From Ectothiorhodospiraceae bacterium (GTDB lineage Bacteria; Pseudomonadota; Gammaproteobacteria; Nitrococcales; Aquisalimonadaceae): DNA of 47,953 nt. Each line of letters starts with the position of its first letter. The stretch's first letter is position 1. Below, piece by piece: positions 1 through 7,860 of this stretch. The position numbers and the translations under genes are program-made. The DNA lies in NCBI GenBank assembly GCA_020831845.1, contig JAFIFV010000039.1, positions 1-47,953 on the forward strand, read 5' to 3'. Below the pieces are notes generated by a model, which was not told where the DNA came from, did no database searches, and worked only from the letters and a program-made list of their open reading frames with translations.

Positions 1-484
<484 letters not shown>

Positions 485-508
485 CAAGTGCGGAAACACT
501 TCAGTGCC

Positions 509-919
509 ATGCATCCAGTCATTCAAGAAGAAATATCCGGTTGCGGTATAGCCGCCAGTGCGGCACTTGCTGGCATTTCCTATTCCGAAGCCAAGAAGAA
601 AGCGAATGCCTTGGGAATCCATGCCGATGATATGTCGCTGTGGTCGGATACTGGGTATGTCCGCAAGCTATTGCGTGAGCTGGGCGTCTCAATTTCTCCC
701 GAAGAGAGGGAGTTCAGGTCATGGGAGCAGCTGCCTGATAAAGCGCTTTTGGCAATCAAGTGGCGGATGGAGGGCGGCAAGCCATTTTGGCACTGGGTCG
801 TATTCGTAAGAGATAAAGCTGGTGCAGTGGTTCTTGATTCAAAGAAAGCGCTCAAATCGAATGTGCGTAAAGATTTCGGGCGCATCAAGCCCAAGTGGTC
901 CATCGAGGTAACCAGTTGA
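509..919 (+). CDS. C39-like papain-fold cysteine peptidase family protein (hypothetical)
   Basis: The protein has about 136 residues. It has the spacing of a papain-like fold: a Cys in the segment EEISGCGIAASAAL near the start, a His in PFWHWVVFV about 80 residues later, and an Asp in VVLDSKKAL shortly after. This order (Cys, His, Asp) and the overall length fit small C39-peptidase-like proteins of unknown role that occur as single genes in many proteobacteria. I chose ATG 509 because the family usually starts just before HPVIQEEISGCG. An in-frame GTG at 488 lies three bases after the tautomerase stop and would add seven residues. There is no signal peptide, so it is probably cytoplasmic. Whether it cleaves anything is unknown. 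Confidence 0.7.
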   Translation: MHPVIQEEISGCGIAASAALAGISYSEAKKKANALGIHADDMSLWSDTGYVRKLLRELGVSISPEEREFRSWEQLPDKALLAIKWRMEGGKPFWHWVVFVRDKAGAVVLDSKKALKSNVRKDFGRIKPKWSIEVTS

Positions 920-1174
920 CAGAACGCAGCAGTTCGCAGCCTTTGACTGACGGACGCCGTTCGCTGCGCTTCAACGGCTCCGCTGTGCGCGGCGTCGGGC
1001 CTGAACGGAGACAGACAATGCACGAACCTGGAGCTGTTGCACTCATTCTGGATGAGGCGTCCAATTCGCCGGGCAAGGTCATGCGGTTTCGCCTTCACTA
1101 CAGCACCGCGCGTGCTGCGGGCGTTGTGCCAGATTGAATGCCACTCGATAAACGCATCCAAGGGAGCATCTGAT

Positions 1175-1579
1175 ATGGCGAAGGCACGCAAACCGAATAA
1201 CACCCGGAAGCCACCGGTTCCGACCGACGACCATACGTGTATCGACGATTGGATCCGGCGGCGTGTGATGCCGGATTTGAATCCGATGGTCAAGCAACTG
1301 GACGAAATGATCCGTGAACAGCTAACCGGGCTGCAGTACGCCATCAAGTGGGGAAAGGTCTACTACGGGTTGCCGGACCTCGGGTGGATCATCGAGATGG
1401 CTGCCTACGACGTCTCTGTCAATATCGTTTTCCTGGGAGGTGCCGATTTCGACGTTTCTCCGCCGCTTGGAGAGACGGACCGATCCCGCTACGTCAAGCT
1501 GAGGACACTGGACGAGGCGAAGGCGCCGGAAGTTCGCCAGTGGATCGAGCAAGCTGGGCGTGTGCCAGGTTGGAAATGA
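1175..1579 (+). CDS. DUF1801 domain protein
   Basis: The protein has 134 residues. After a basic N-terminus (MAKARKPNNTRKPP) it carries a DUF1801/YdhG-like fold: MIREQLTGLQYAIKWGKVYYGL followed by alternating hydrophobic strands (WIIEMAAYDVSVNIVFL), then the closing segment SRYVKLRTLDEAKAPEVRQWI. The family is small, soluble, without an agreed enzymatic role, and often annotated as iron-chaperone or heavy-metal-related on weak grounds. ATG 1175 has AGGGAG eight bases upstream; longer in-frame starts lack this site. It stands alone. The 155 bases to the next gene hold nothing I recognise. A second DUF1801 gene is at 23848. Confidence 0.8.
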   Translation: MAKARKPNNTRKPPVPTDDHTCIDDWIRRRVMPDLNPMVKQLDEMIREQLTGLQYAIKWGKVYYGLPDLGWIIEMAAYDVSVNIVFLGGADFDVSPPLGETDRSRYVKLRTLDEAKAPEVRQWIEQAGRVPGWK

Positions 1580-1734
1580 GAGGCGGGCGGATGTGCACAA
1601 CTACAGCGTCAACACGGACCGGCTTCGCTAATCGTTGGAGTCGCCGGAAAGCATAGAGCGAGAACGATGACACCATTGTCGGTAGGCTTGGGGCCAGATC
1701 GTCATAGGCACTTTTTCGAGGATGCGAAACCGGC

Positions 1735-2226
1735 ATGAGTGGAGACTCTGTCAGCCAGAATCCCGAGCTGCTGCGCCGTCTTTTGCGCGTGAAGGATCGT
1801 ATGGACGCCGCACCGGAGGAGGAATGGCCTGTCTCGCGGTTGGCGCGCATAGGCTGCGTCTCCAGCGCTCACTTTGCACGATCATTCAAGGAGGCCTTCG
1901 GCACCCCGCCGCACCGCTATCTGCTCACGCGACGCATCGAGCGTGCTACGGCGCTGCTGCGCGATACCGACCTCCCCATTACCGAGATCGCCTTTCGCAC
2001 CGGCTGGCGGAGCCTGGGCACGTTCGGGCGTACCTTCCGCGACATCACTGGTAAGAATCCGGGTGAAATCCGCGCGCGTGAGAGGGGCGCCGTGCAGGAG
2101 CTCGGCCGTGTGCCCGCCTGCATCCTCAGCGCCGCGCTCCGGCCCGATCTCAAGATGGCAGTTTCGGAGAAGCGACGCCGGATGGCGAACCGTATAAAAG
2201 GGGCTCCACAAGAGGAGGCCCCATGA
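1735..2226 (+). CDS. AraC-family transcriptional regulator (short, HTH only)
   Basis: The protein has 163 residues, nearly all an AraC/XylS double helix-turn-helix. The first HTH is around residues 28-55 (VSRLARIGCVSSAHFARSFK) and the second around 75-105 (PITEIAFRTGWRSLGTFGRT), ending in the family signature GKNPGEIRAR. No ligand-binding domain precedes it. Its stop overlaps the start of the VOC gene by ATGA (2223-2226), so the two are translationally coupled. AraC-plus-glyoxalase-fold pairs commonly encode a regulator and the enzyme or binding protein it governs, and regulation of its own operon is a reasonable inference. The DNA target is not evident. Confidence 0.9.
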   Translation: MSGDSVSQNPELLRRLLRVKDRMDAAPEEEWPVSRLARIGCVSSAHFARSFKEAFGTPPHRYLLTRRIERATALLRDTDLPITEIAFRTGWRSLGTFGRTFRDITGKNPGEIRARERGAVQELGRVPACILSAALRPDLKMAVSEKRRRMANRIKGAPQEEAP

Positions 2227-2630
2227 CTCAAGGTGTCGAAGTTGTCGGTCTGTACGTGCGAGATCAGGACGAAGCGCTCGCGTTCTATGTCGAAAAACTC
2301 GGCTTCCGCGTCCACACGGACGTGCGCAACGGCGATTACCGCTGGCTCACGGTGCAGCACCCGGAGCAGGCGGGGTTCCAACTCGGTCTGTTCACGCCTG
2401 GGCCGCCGATTCACGATGCTGCGACCGCGCAGACACTGCAAGCGATGGTGGCCAAAGGCGCAATGCCGCCCCTCGTGCTGGTCGTGGACGATTGCCGCGC
2501 CGCCTACGATCGGATGCGTGCCCAGGGCGTGGAGTTCACGCAGGCGCCCGTGGATCGCTACGGCGCGGTGGACGCCGGCTTCCGCGACCCGTCAGGAAAC
2601 GGGTGGAAGATGATCGAGGCGCGCCGCTGA
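2223..2630 (+). CDS. VOC (glyoxalase/bleomycin-resistance fold) family protein
   Basis: The protein has 135 residues with the two beta-alpha-beta-beta-beta modules of the vicinal oxygen chelate fold: VVGLYVRDQDEALAFYVEKL at the start and LVLVVDDCRAAYDRMRAQGV at the middle, closing FRDPSGNGWKMIE. The terminal Glu of WKMIE is at the usual metal-ligand position. It may be a metal-dependent lyase or dioxygenase, or a small-molecule-sequestering resistance protein; the sequence does not say which. GAGG lies just before ATG 2223, inside the end of the AraC gene, with a 4-bp overlap. The two form a regulator-effector operon. Confidence 0.88.
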   Translation: MTQGVEVVGLYVRDQDEALAFYVEKLGFRVHTDVRNGDYRWLTVQHPEQAGFQLGLFTPGPPIHDAATAQTLQAMVAKGAMPPLVLVVDDCRAAYDRMRAQGVEFTQAPVDRYGAVDAGFRDPSGNGWKMIEARR

Positions 2631-2646
2631 GGGTGGTGAGAGATAC

Positions 2647-2723
2647 GAATGACCGCGGCACTGTATCTCGCATCGTGAACCATCCGGCTGTAACGCGGGC
2701 GGGGGAATTGATCAGCGTTTCCC
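2647..2723 (-). repeat. Degenerate inverted copy of the MITE-like repeat
   Basis: Reading the plus strand, GAATGACCGCGGCACTG, then GCATCGTGAACCATCCGGC, TGTAACGCGGGCG and GGAATTGATCAGCGTTTCC match, in order, the reverse complement of the left half of the copy at 12034, with point changes and a small internal deletion. The other terminus is not recognisable. It fills the gap between two VOC genes. Confidence 0.7.
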
Positions 2724-2750
2724 TGGTTTTCGGGGTGGATGGAGAAGGTA

Positions 2751-3146
2751 ATGCTTCTGCTCGACCATGTGTCCATAACAGTAAAAGACCTTGATCGCTG
2801 TAAGTCCTTTTACAATGCGATCATGAAGGCCTTGGGTGCCGAGAAAATTTATGACGAAGAAGATGCGATTGGTTTTGGTGCTCGCTGTAGCGCAGCTGAT
2901 GAAACCCATACATACCTTACGGTGTTCTCATCTTCGAGTGCGAATGGAGATCCGCGTCGTCACTGGTGTTTCAAGGCATTGAGTCGTGAAACAGTTCGTG
3001 CCTTTCACGCGGCTGGCCTGGCTCATGGTGGCGAGGATGATGGCGCCCCGGGGCTTCGCCCCCACTACCATGAGAACTATTTTGGTGCGTTCTTGCTGGA
3101 TCCTGAAGGCAATCGCGTGGAGGCGGTTTGTCATCGGGCTGAATGA
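2751..3146 (+). CDS. VOC family protein
   Basis: The protein has 131 residues. It starts LLLDHVSITVKDLDRCKSFYN, a classic first VOC module, with His early in the DHV motif as a potential metal ligand. The second half contains RPHYHENYFGAFLLDPEGNRVEAV, ending with the conserved Glu. ATG 2751 is preferred over ATG 2739 because GGAGAAGG lies at 2741-2747 directly before it. It resembles the lactoylglutathione-lyase-like proteins close to FosA or glyoxalase I in fold only; the substrate is unknown. Its 5' flank is a degenerate repeat copy. It has no obvious partner and is not closely similar to the upstream VOC protein. Confidence 0.88.
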   Translation: MLLLDHVSITVKDLDRCKSFYNAIMKALGAEKIYDEEDAIGFGARCSAADETHTYLTVFSSSSANGDPRRHWCFKALSRETVRAFHAAGLAHGGEDDGAPGLRPHYHENYFGAFLLDPEGNRVEAVCHRAE

Positions 3147-3310
3147 TCACCGACCAGGGTCAATGCAGCCGACTCTCGTGCCGTGCGCGGCTGATCGGCA
3201 ATGGCAAATTGCATGGAGGAACCCTGTGCATCCACGAAGTGGCTACGCCCGATAGCCCACGTTCGAACAGCCCGTGCGGCTGTGGTTGCAGCTTGGCGAA
3301 CAATGCATGA

Positions 3311-3604
3311 TGTTTCCGGCAAATCCTTAAGGAAGCGCTGGCGCAGATGGCGCAGCTACTGGAGATGAATCCAGGCATCGAAGTGTTGGTCGTTGGGCAT
3401 ACCGACAACCAGGGCAGCTTCGACTATAACGCCGACTTGTCCCTGCGCCGTGCCGTCGCCGTTCGCCAGGCGTTGGCCAGTGACTACGGCATAGCGACCG
3501 ACCGCATGACGGCAAAGGGGGCCAGCTTCATGGCGCCTGTCGCCAGTAACGCCAGCGAGGAAGGGCGGGAACTGAACCGCCGGGTGGAGCTGGTGCTGAG
3601 ATAA
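3311..3604 (+). pseudogene. OmpA-family C-terminal domain fragment
   Basis: The frame contains a clear OmpA/MotB-type peptidoglycan-binding domain: LLEMNPGIEVLVVGHTDNQG, then DYNADLSLRRAVAVRQAL, GIATDRMTAKG and the ending NRRVELVLR. The TDN aspartate and the NRRVE arginine expected to hold diaminopimelate are present. The domain lacks its first strand (the usual YFDxGK segment), and the frame is closed by a TGA at 3308 with no signal peptide or linker. It is therefore a 5'-truncated remnant of a longer outer-membrane lipoprotein or OmpA protein. An internal ATG at 3347 exists but has no good ribosome site. Bases 3147-3310 upstream encode nothing recognisable. Confidence 0.75.
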
Positions 3605-3640
3605 CAGCGTTGACCGTTGATGGCCTGGAGGAAGGCGACG

Positions 3641-3955
3641 ATGATTATTGCGATTGCGAAGTTCCGGTTGCCCAAGCCCGTTACCCTGGAAGAAGCGAGA
3701 GAGATCTTCCTGAGCACGGCCCCCAAGTATCAAGGTGTACCTGGTCTTCTCCGCAAGCATTACGTTGTGTGGGAAGACGGCGGTACGGTGGGCGGGATCT
3801 ACCTGTGGAACTCCCGTTCCGAGGCGGAGGCCATGTACACGGAAAGCTGGAAGGCCTTCGTCCGGGAGAAGTACGGCACAGAGCCGTCGGTCACGTATCT
3901 TGATAACCCCGTTACCGTTGACAACCTCTCTGGAGAGATTCTCTCCAATGGATAG
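3641..3955 (+). CDS. YdhR-like putative monooxygenase (dimeric alpha/beta-barrel fold)
   Basis: The protein has 104 residues and begins MIIAIAKFRLPKPVTLEEAR. It continues with PKYQGVPGLLRKHYVV, GGTVGGIYLWNSRSEAEAMY and VTYLDNPVTVDN, the strand-helix pattern of the YdhR and antibiotic-biosynthesis-monooxygenase ferredoxin-like fold. Members act as cofactor-free oxygenases on aromatic compounds or have no known substrate. ATG 3641 follows GGAGGAAGG with good spacing; an upstream in-frame ATG at 3617 lacks one. The gene is alone and faces the minus-strand flavoprotein gene, ending 93 bases before that gene's stop. The activity assignment rests on fold only. Confidence 0.8.
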   Translation: MIIAIAKFRLPKPVTLEEAREIFLSTAPKYQGVPGLLRKHYVVWEDGGTVGGIYLWNSRSEAEAMYTESWKAFVREKYGTEPSVTYLDNPVTVDNLSGEILSNG

Positions 3956-4048
3956 ATTGGCATTCTTTCGTTGCTGCCATTCGGCTGGATCAATCAGACT
4001 GTGTTTGAACATCCGCCTGACAATGACACCACGTGGACGTCGGGCCCA

Positions 4049-5464
4049 TCAGATTCCGGGCAGTGGATCATCGCTGTTTCCGCATAATGGGAGGTCCGGG
4101 CGCCGCCTCGCTTCAGGCAGTTTCTGCCGGAGATCCTGCAGCGCTGAGCGCAGCCCCTCTTCCAGGACGGGATGGTAGTAGGGCAGTAGCAGCGCGTCGG
4201 TGACGTTAACCTCCTGCTGGATCAGCCAGGCAAGCTGATGGCCAAGATGCTCGGCACCGGCCACTGCCATCTCGCCACCGAGAAGCCGCCCATCGCTGTC
4301 CGCATAGACGCGCAGGGGGCCGCCGAGATTGTCCATGATGATGGCGCGCCCCAGCTTGCCGAAATCGCTGCTACCGATCAGGGCATCATCGGGTAGTTCG
4401 TTGAAGGGCAGCCCGGTGCGGGCAATCTCCGGCTCGGTGAACACGATGCTCAGCGGAACCCGGCGGGTCAGGCATTCGGCATCGGGGGTGAGCGCATGGT
4501 AGGCGGCGAGCCTTCCCTCGTCTGCAGCCTCGTGCAGAATCGGCGTGATCCCGTTTACATCCCCTGCAAAGTATACGGGCGTGCTGCCCGCCCGCAGGCG
4601 TCGCGGGTCCAGCCCCGGAAGCCCGTGCTGATCAAGCTCCAGGCCCAACGCTTCCAGGTTCAGCCCGGCGACAGTGGGTCTGCGCCCCATGGCCGCGAGT
4701 ACGGCATCCACGGTGATTTGTTCATCGCCAGAACGGATCAGAACGCCGTCGTCAGTCAGTTCGGGTTCCACCGCGTGCCCGGTGCGAACGTGCGTATGGC
4801 GGCCCAGGGCCTTCAGTGCCGCTGCATTCACGTCCGGATCGGTCAGGCCTGCCACCTGGTCGTTCAGGCCGAAAGCGTGGACCTCGACGCCCAGCATGGC
4901 CAGTGCCTGGCCCAGCTCGGTGCCGATGGCGCCGAGCCCCACCACCGCGAGCCGCCTGGGGAGTTCCTTCAGTTCGAATATGCTGTCGCTGGTCAGCAGG
5001 CGTGACCCCAGCGCTTCCCAGGAGCCCGGGACAATGGGTTGGCTGCCCGTGGCGACGATGATCGCGTCGGCACTGAGGTGCTCCCCGTCCAGGTCCAGGG
5101 TGTCGGGCGCAACGAAGCGGGCTCTTGCCTTGATATAACGCTCGCCAAGCTTCTCCACCGTTCCGACCGGCCCGGAAGCAAACCGGTCCCGCAACATTCG
5201 GACCTGTTTCAGGATGGCGGCGCCGCGAGCCTGGCCTGGCGGGCTTTCAACGAATCCCTCAGTCGCGAGTCGGTTGGCGCTGTTCACGTCCCGGGCCAGT
5301 TTCAACAGGGCCTTGGAGGGCATGCAGCCCACCCGGGCACAGGTTGTTCCCAGGGGGCCGGGGTCCACCAGCAGGATGTCGTCGGTGGTCTTGGACGCTT
5401 CCTTGAAGGCGCTGAGGCCGGCCGATCCGGCTCCGAGTATGGCGATACGTGCATGACGTTTCAT
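4049..5464 (-). CDS. Dihydrolipoyl dehydrogenase-like pyridine nucleotide-disulfide oxidoreductase
   Basis: The protein has 471 residues. The N-terminal FAD-binding Rossmann motif GAGSAGLSA is at about 11-19. The redox-active disulfide is CARVGC, followed by MPSKALLK. The NAD(P)-binding motif GLGAIGTELGQ is near 180, the second FAD motif VYFAGDVNG near 305, and the dimerisation domain ends in PYYHPVLEEGL with the catalytic His and Glu. All key residues of an active FAD disulfide reductase are present. No 2-oxoacid dehydrogenase E1 or E2 gene lies nearby, so the partner substrate is open (lipoyl protein, thiol or metal). It is the second gene of a minus-strand pair, 15 bases after the transporter gene. 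Confidence 0.9.
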   Translation of the reverse strand: MKRHARIAILGAGSAGLSAFKEASKTTDDILLVDPGPLGTTCARVGCMPSKALLKLARDVNSANRLATEGFVESPPGQARGAAILKQVRMLRDRFASGPVGTVEKLGERYIKARARFVAPDTLDLDGEHLSADAIIVATGSQPIVPGSWEALGSRLLTSDSIFELKELPRRLAVVGLGAIGTELGQALAMLGVEVHAFGLNDQVAGLTDPDVNAAALKALGRHTHVRTGHAVEPELTDDGVLIRSGDEQITVDAVLAAMGRRPTVAGLNLEALGLELDQHGLPGLDPRRLRAGSTPVYFAGDVNGITPILHEAADEGRLAAYHALTPDAECLTRRVPLSIVFTEPEIARTGLPFNELPDDALIGSSDFGKLGRAIIMDNLGGPLRVYADSDGRLLGGEMAVAGAEHLGHQLAWLIQQEVNVTDALLLPYYHPVLEEGLRSALQDLRQKLPEARRRPDLPLCGNSDDPLPGI

Positions 5465-5479
5465 GGAGGGTCTCCCCGG

Positions 5480-6436
5480 TTATTCGGCAAGTTCACCGCG
5501 GGCGATGGCGATGAGTGTGCGAAGGGTTACCAGCAGAATGACCACGGTGGTCAGTGCCGCCAGCAGCCCGAGTGGGATGCCGGCCTGGAGGCTCCCGGAC
5601 TCGGCAAACTGAAAACTGGAGGCGGTGAAGGCCGCCAGGGGGAACGTGTAGGCCCACCAGGATGGAAAGTATGGCAGTCGCAGGAAACCAGGCACCTGTG
5701 GAATAAGCAGGAGAAACGTCAGAAGACCGATGAAGTACAGCAAATGACCGGGAATTCCCGTTCCGCCGGTCAGGGATAACCAAGCCATGAAAGCAACGGA
5801 AGGTGGGGCCAGCATCACGGCCAGCGTTGGCCGCATGGGAGGTTCGAGTTGCGGCCCTGTGACCAGGCGAAAGAAAACCAGGGTGATGAGCATGCCCCAG
5901 AAGAACAGACCAGTGGCCATGAAGAACCAGGCCACCATGGTGTAACCGGCAGGTGCCGCAGCGAGTGGAACCAGGATGTTGCCCACGGCCGGGATGAACC
6001 AGGCGGGGTTCATGCTGGGGAGTGGCCGTTCGGTTTCCAGCCAGATAGTCACGATAATAACGGTCAGCAACAGCTGTAACGCGGCACCCAGCATCCATAG
6101 TGCCGTGGCCACCGGTGGGGCCCAGTCGCGCAGCAGCAGCCCGAGCAGGATCAGGCTGATCGAAATTGCCGGCAGGAAATTGATGCGCACCGGGTGCCGT
6201 AATTCCGCCATGACCCGATCAGGGTAGCGCAACCACTTGCAGCTATACCCCACTGCCAGAAGCGCGAACACCAGAACCGCTGCTCCCGTACTCATGCTGG
6301 AGACGAGCGGAGGCAGGTGCCAACGCGCCTCGACCGCGTGCCAGACCAGCCCCAGCCCGCTCAATCCCATGACCGCAGCAAACAGTGGGAGCGGTAGGTG
6401 ATAGCAGAAGCCGTGCTTAACCATGTCCCGCGACAT
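5480..6436 (-). CDS. SLAC1/TDT-family anion or C4-dicarboxylate transporter
   Basis: The protein has 318 residues and about ten hydrophobic helices, in the arrangement of the TehA/SLAC1/malic-acid-transporter family (tellurite-resistance/dicarboxylate transporter). Matching segments include FAAVMGLSGLGLVWHAVE near the N-terminus, NFLPAISISLILLGLL, and FRLPYFPSWWAYTFPL-type signature PYFPSWWAYTFPLAAFT near the C-terminus. It should sit in the inner membrane as an anion channel or exporter. The start at 6436 has GGAGGG six bases upstream; an internal ATG four codons later is also possible. It is first in a two-gene operon with the flavoprotein. The transported ion cannot be told from sequence. 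Confidence 0.88.
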   Translation of the reverse strand: MSRDMVKHGFCYHLPLPLFAAVMGLSGLGLVWHAVEARWHLPPLVSSMSTGAAVLVFALLAVGYSCKWLRYPDRVMAELRHPVRINFLPAISISLILLGLLLRDWAPPVATALWMLGAALQLLLTVIIVTIWLETERPLPSMNPAWFIPAVGNILVPLAAAPAGYTMVAWFFMATGLFFWGMLITLVFFRLVTGPQLEPPMRPTLAVMLAPPSVAFMAWLSLTGGTGIPGHLLYFIGLLTFLLLIPQVPGFLRLPYFPSWWAYTFPLAAFTASSFQFAESGSLQAGIPLGLLAALTTVVILLVTLRTLIAIARGELAE

Positions 6437-6797
6437 GCATGACCCTCCGAGTTGATGTCCGAGCAGTTCACAGAGGTACCATGCGCCGATAAGGTGGGAC
6501 AGTGACCATGTTACAAAGCACAGCCCGTCGTTGCCCGAACCGTTGGCTAGGGTCCCAAGGGTCGGGTTGCCACGCGTTGTTGTTCAGCAATGAAAAGGAC
6601 CGTGTCATCAGGCCATATCCGGGCCTTGGGGTGCTCAAGGCGGCGCACGCGTACCAGGTCATGTCTGGGCGGGCGGATCGCCGCGCCCCATGGCGCCCCT
6701 GCAACCGTCAGTTCGGGCAATGGCTATACTTTTTGCGAACATGATTAGGACCATCGCGCCCGTAAGGTCCCTGTCGGCTGGGAGGGGAGGACCTGAG
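6437..6797. other. Intergenic region between divergent operons
   Basis: This 361-base gap separates the minus-strand transporter operon from the plus-strand cyclase operon, so it must hold both promoters. I see a TATACT hexamer at about 6724-6729 that could be a -10 box for the plus-strand operon, without a convincing -35. GGAGGGGAGG at 6781-6790 precedes the next gene. No RNA gene or repeat copy is recognisable. Confidence 0.4.
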
Positions 6798-7179
6798 ATG
6801 GGGATGATCCGGAAGGGGCTGATTCCGACTGTATGCGTTCTTCCCTGCTGGCCGGTATCCGTATCGGCGACCTGGCTCGATGATGCCGAACCCGCCGTGT
6901 CCCAGGACGACAACATGAATCGTGCTGCCGGCGGCATTGAGCGCAGCAACAGGTCCTCAGAGGTGAGCCTGGGGATTCGGCTGTGCGATCTGCGTGAGCA
7001 GGGCACTGTGACCCGAGGGGAGCGCGCCGCATCGCGTGTCCCGCCTGGATGAGAGTGTTTATGGGCTGCACGCCAGTCTGCCAATGCTGCTGGGTCCGCG
7101 CTCCTCGCTCCACCTGCAGGCGCGATGCGCGGAAGTGGATGCCCGGAAAGACATCAGCTACGGAGCGACGCGATGGTGA
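6798..7179 (+). pseudogene. Frameshifted exported beta-rich protein
   Basis: From ATG 6798, behind a GGAGGGGAGG site, the frame reads a short hydrophobic leader (MGMIRKGLIPTVCVLPCW) and continues to VTRGERAASRV, then meets TGA at 7050. Dropping one C in the CCC run at 7040-7042 moves to the +1 frame. That frame continues SRLDESVYGLHASLPMLLG and ends KDISYGATRW with TGA at 7177, overlapping the next gene's start (ATGGTGA). Alternating polar and hydrophobic residues with an aromatic end suggest outer-membrane beta strands. The overlap argues that this was an intact first gene of the operon. It could also be a sequencing error. I do not recognise the family; about 127 residues is short for a barrel. 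Confidence 0.5.
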
Positions 7180-7853
7180 CTGCGCTATTTTCGGGAGTTA
7201 TTAGAACGGGGCTGGTATTGCTCTCGGGGCTGGTTCTGGCACTCAGTGGGATGACCGCCCGGTCGGCCCAGCTGCTGGTTCATGTGCAGGATGCGGAGGG
7301 ACAGCCGGTGGAGAGTGCGGCCATCCTGGTGCGCGCACTGGATCAACCACGGGAGCCTCCATCCGGGCGGGAGGAGATCGTCGATCAGGTTGATCGCGAG
7401 TTTGTCCCTGCCGCCATCGTGGTGCCCGTGAATACGCGTATTCTCTTTCCAAACAATGACGACATTCGCCACCATGTGTATTCCTTCTCGGAAGCCAAGT
7501 CATTCGAGCTGCCCCTCTACACCGGCAGGCCGGCGCGACCTATCGAGTTCCCGAATCCCGGCATCGTCGCCATCGCCTGCAATATCCACGACTGGATGTT
7601 GGCGCATATCTATGTGGTGGACGCCCCCTGGCACGGCTTGACGGACGACGAAGGGGTCTGGCGCGTCTCCGGCCTGCCCGCCGGGCGTTACGGGGTGGAG
7701 GTCTGGCACCACGGGCTCGCCGAGGAGCAGCAAGCGGTGGGTGAGATCGAGCTGGATGCTGATGCGAGCGCGGAGATGGAGGCAACGGTGGAGGTGGCCA
7801 TCGGCCCTTCGCCCCGGCGCGCTCCGAGGCCCGGCAGACGGGGGTACCGCTGA
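7173..7853 (+). CDS. Periplasmic cupredoxin-domain protein (methylamine-utilization-protein-like)
   Basis: The protein has 226 residues. A signal peptide covers residues 1-32 (hydrophobic core LVLLSGLVLALSG, cleavage near ARSAQ). A cupredoxin domain follows, with type-1 copper ligand candidates His100 or His101 (DIRHHVYSF), Cys136, His139 and Met142 (ACNIHDWML). The C-terminal part (about 150-205) resembles a carboxypeptidase-regulatory or Cna-B-like beta domain (WRVSGLPAGRYGVEVWH). Such proteins sit in the periplasm and may carry electrons or sense copper or redox state. The start at 7173 overlaps the stop of the upstream frame and has GGAG eight bases before. The cyclase gene begins seven bases after its stop. 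Sensing on behalf of the cyclase is my inference. Confidence 0.82.
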   Translation: MVTALFSGVIRTGLVLLSGLVLALSGMTARSAQLLVHVQDAEGQPVESAAILVRALDQPREPPSGREEIVDQVDREFVPAAIVVPVNTRILFPNNDDIRHHVYSFSEAKSFELPLYTGRPARPIEFPNPGIVAIACNIHDWMLAHIYVVDAPWHGLTDDEGVWRVSGLPAGRYGVEVWHHGLAEEQQAVGEIELDADASAEMEATVEVAIGPSPRRAPRPGRRGYR

Positions 7854-7860
7854 CGCTGAC

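Noticed and set aside
1018..1137. Small frame from ATG 1018 with CGGAGACA upstream (about 39 codons)
   Set aside because: It has a weak ribosome site but no similarity or domain, and its composition is that of the surrounding non-coding DNA. It is too uncertain to call.
900..1170. Imperfect hairpin 953-959/990-996 (GACGCCG with CGGCGTC) and small accessory genes, suggesting an integron cassette array
   Set aside because: No GTTRRRY/RYYYAAC core pairs are present around this or the other small genes, and each gene has its own ribosome site. Without attC cores or an integrase the cassette reading has no support.
3147..3310. Possible gene in the gap before the OmpA fragment
   Set aside because: Frames on both strands are open for about 60-80 codons but show no domain, signal peptide or ribosome site, and cover both strands equally. 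I see nothing definable.
3327..3341. TTAAGGAAGCGCTGG at the start of the OmpA fragment, similar to the repeat terminus
   Set aside because: The bases encode LKEAL, which fits the OmpA helix itself, and no further repeat sequence follows. The match is probably coding coincidence.
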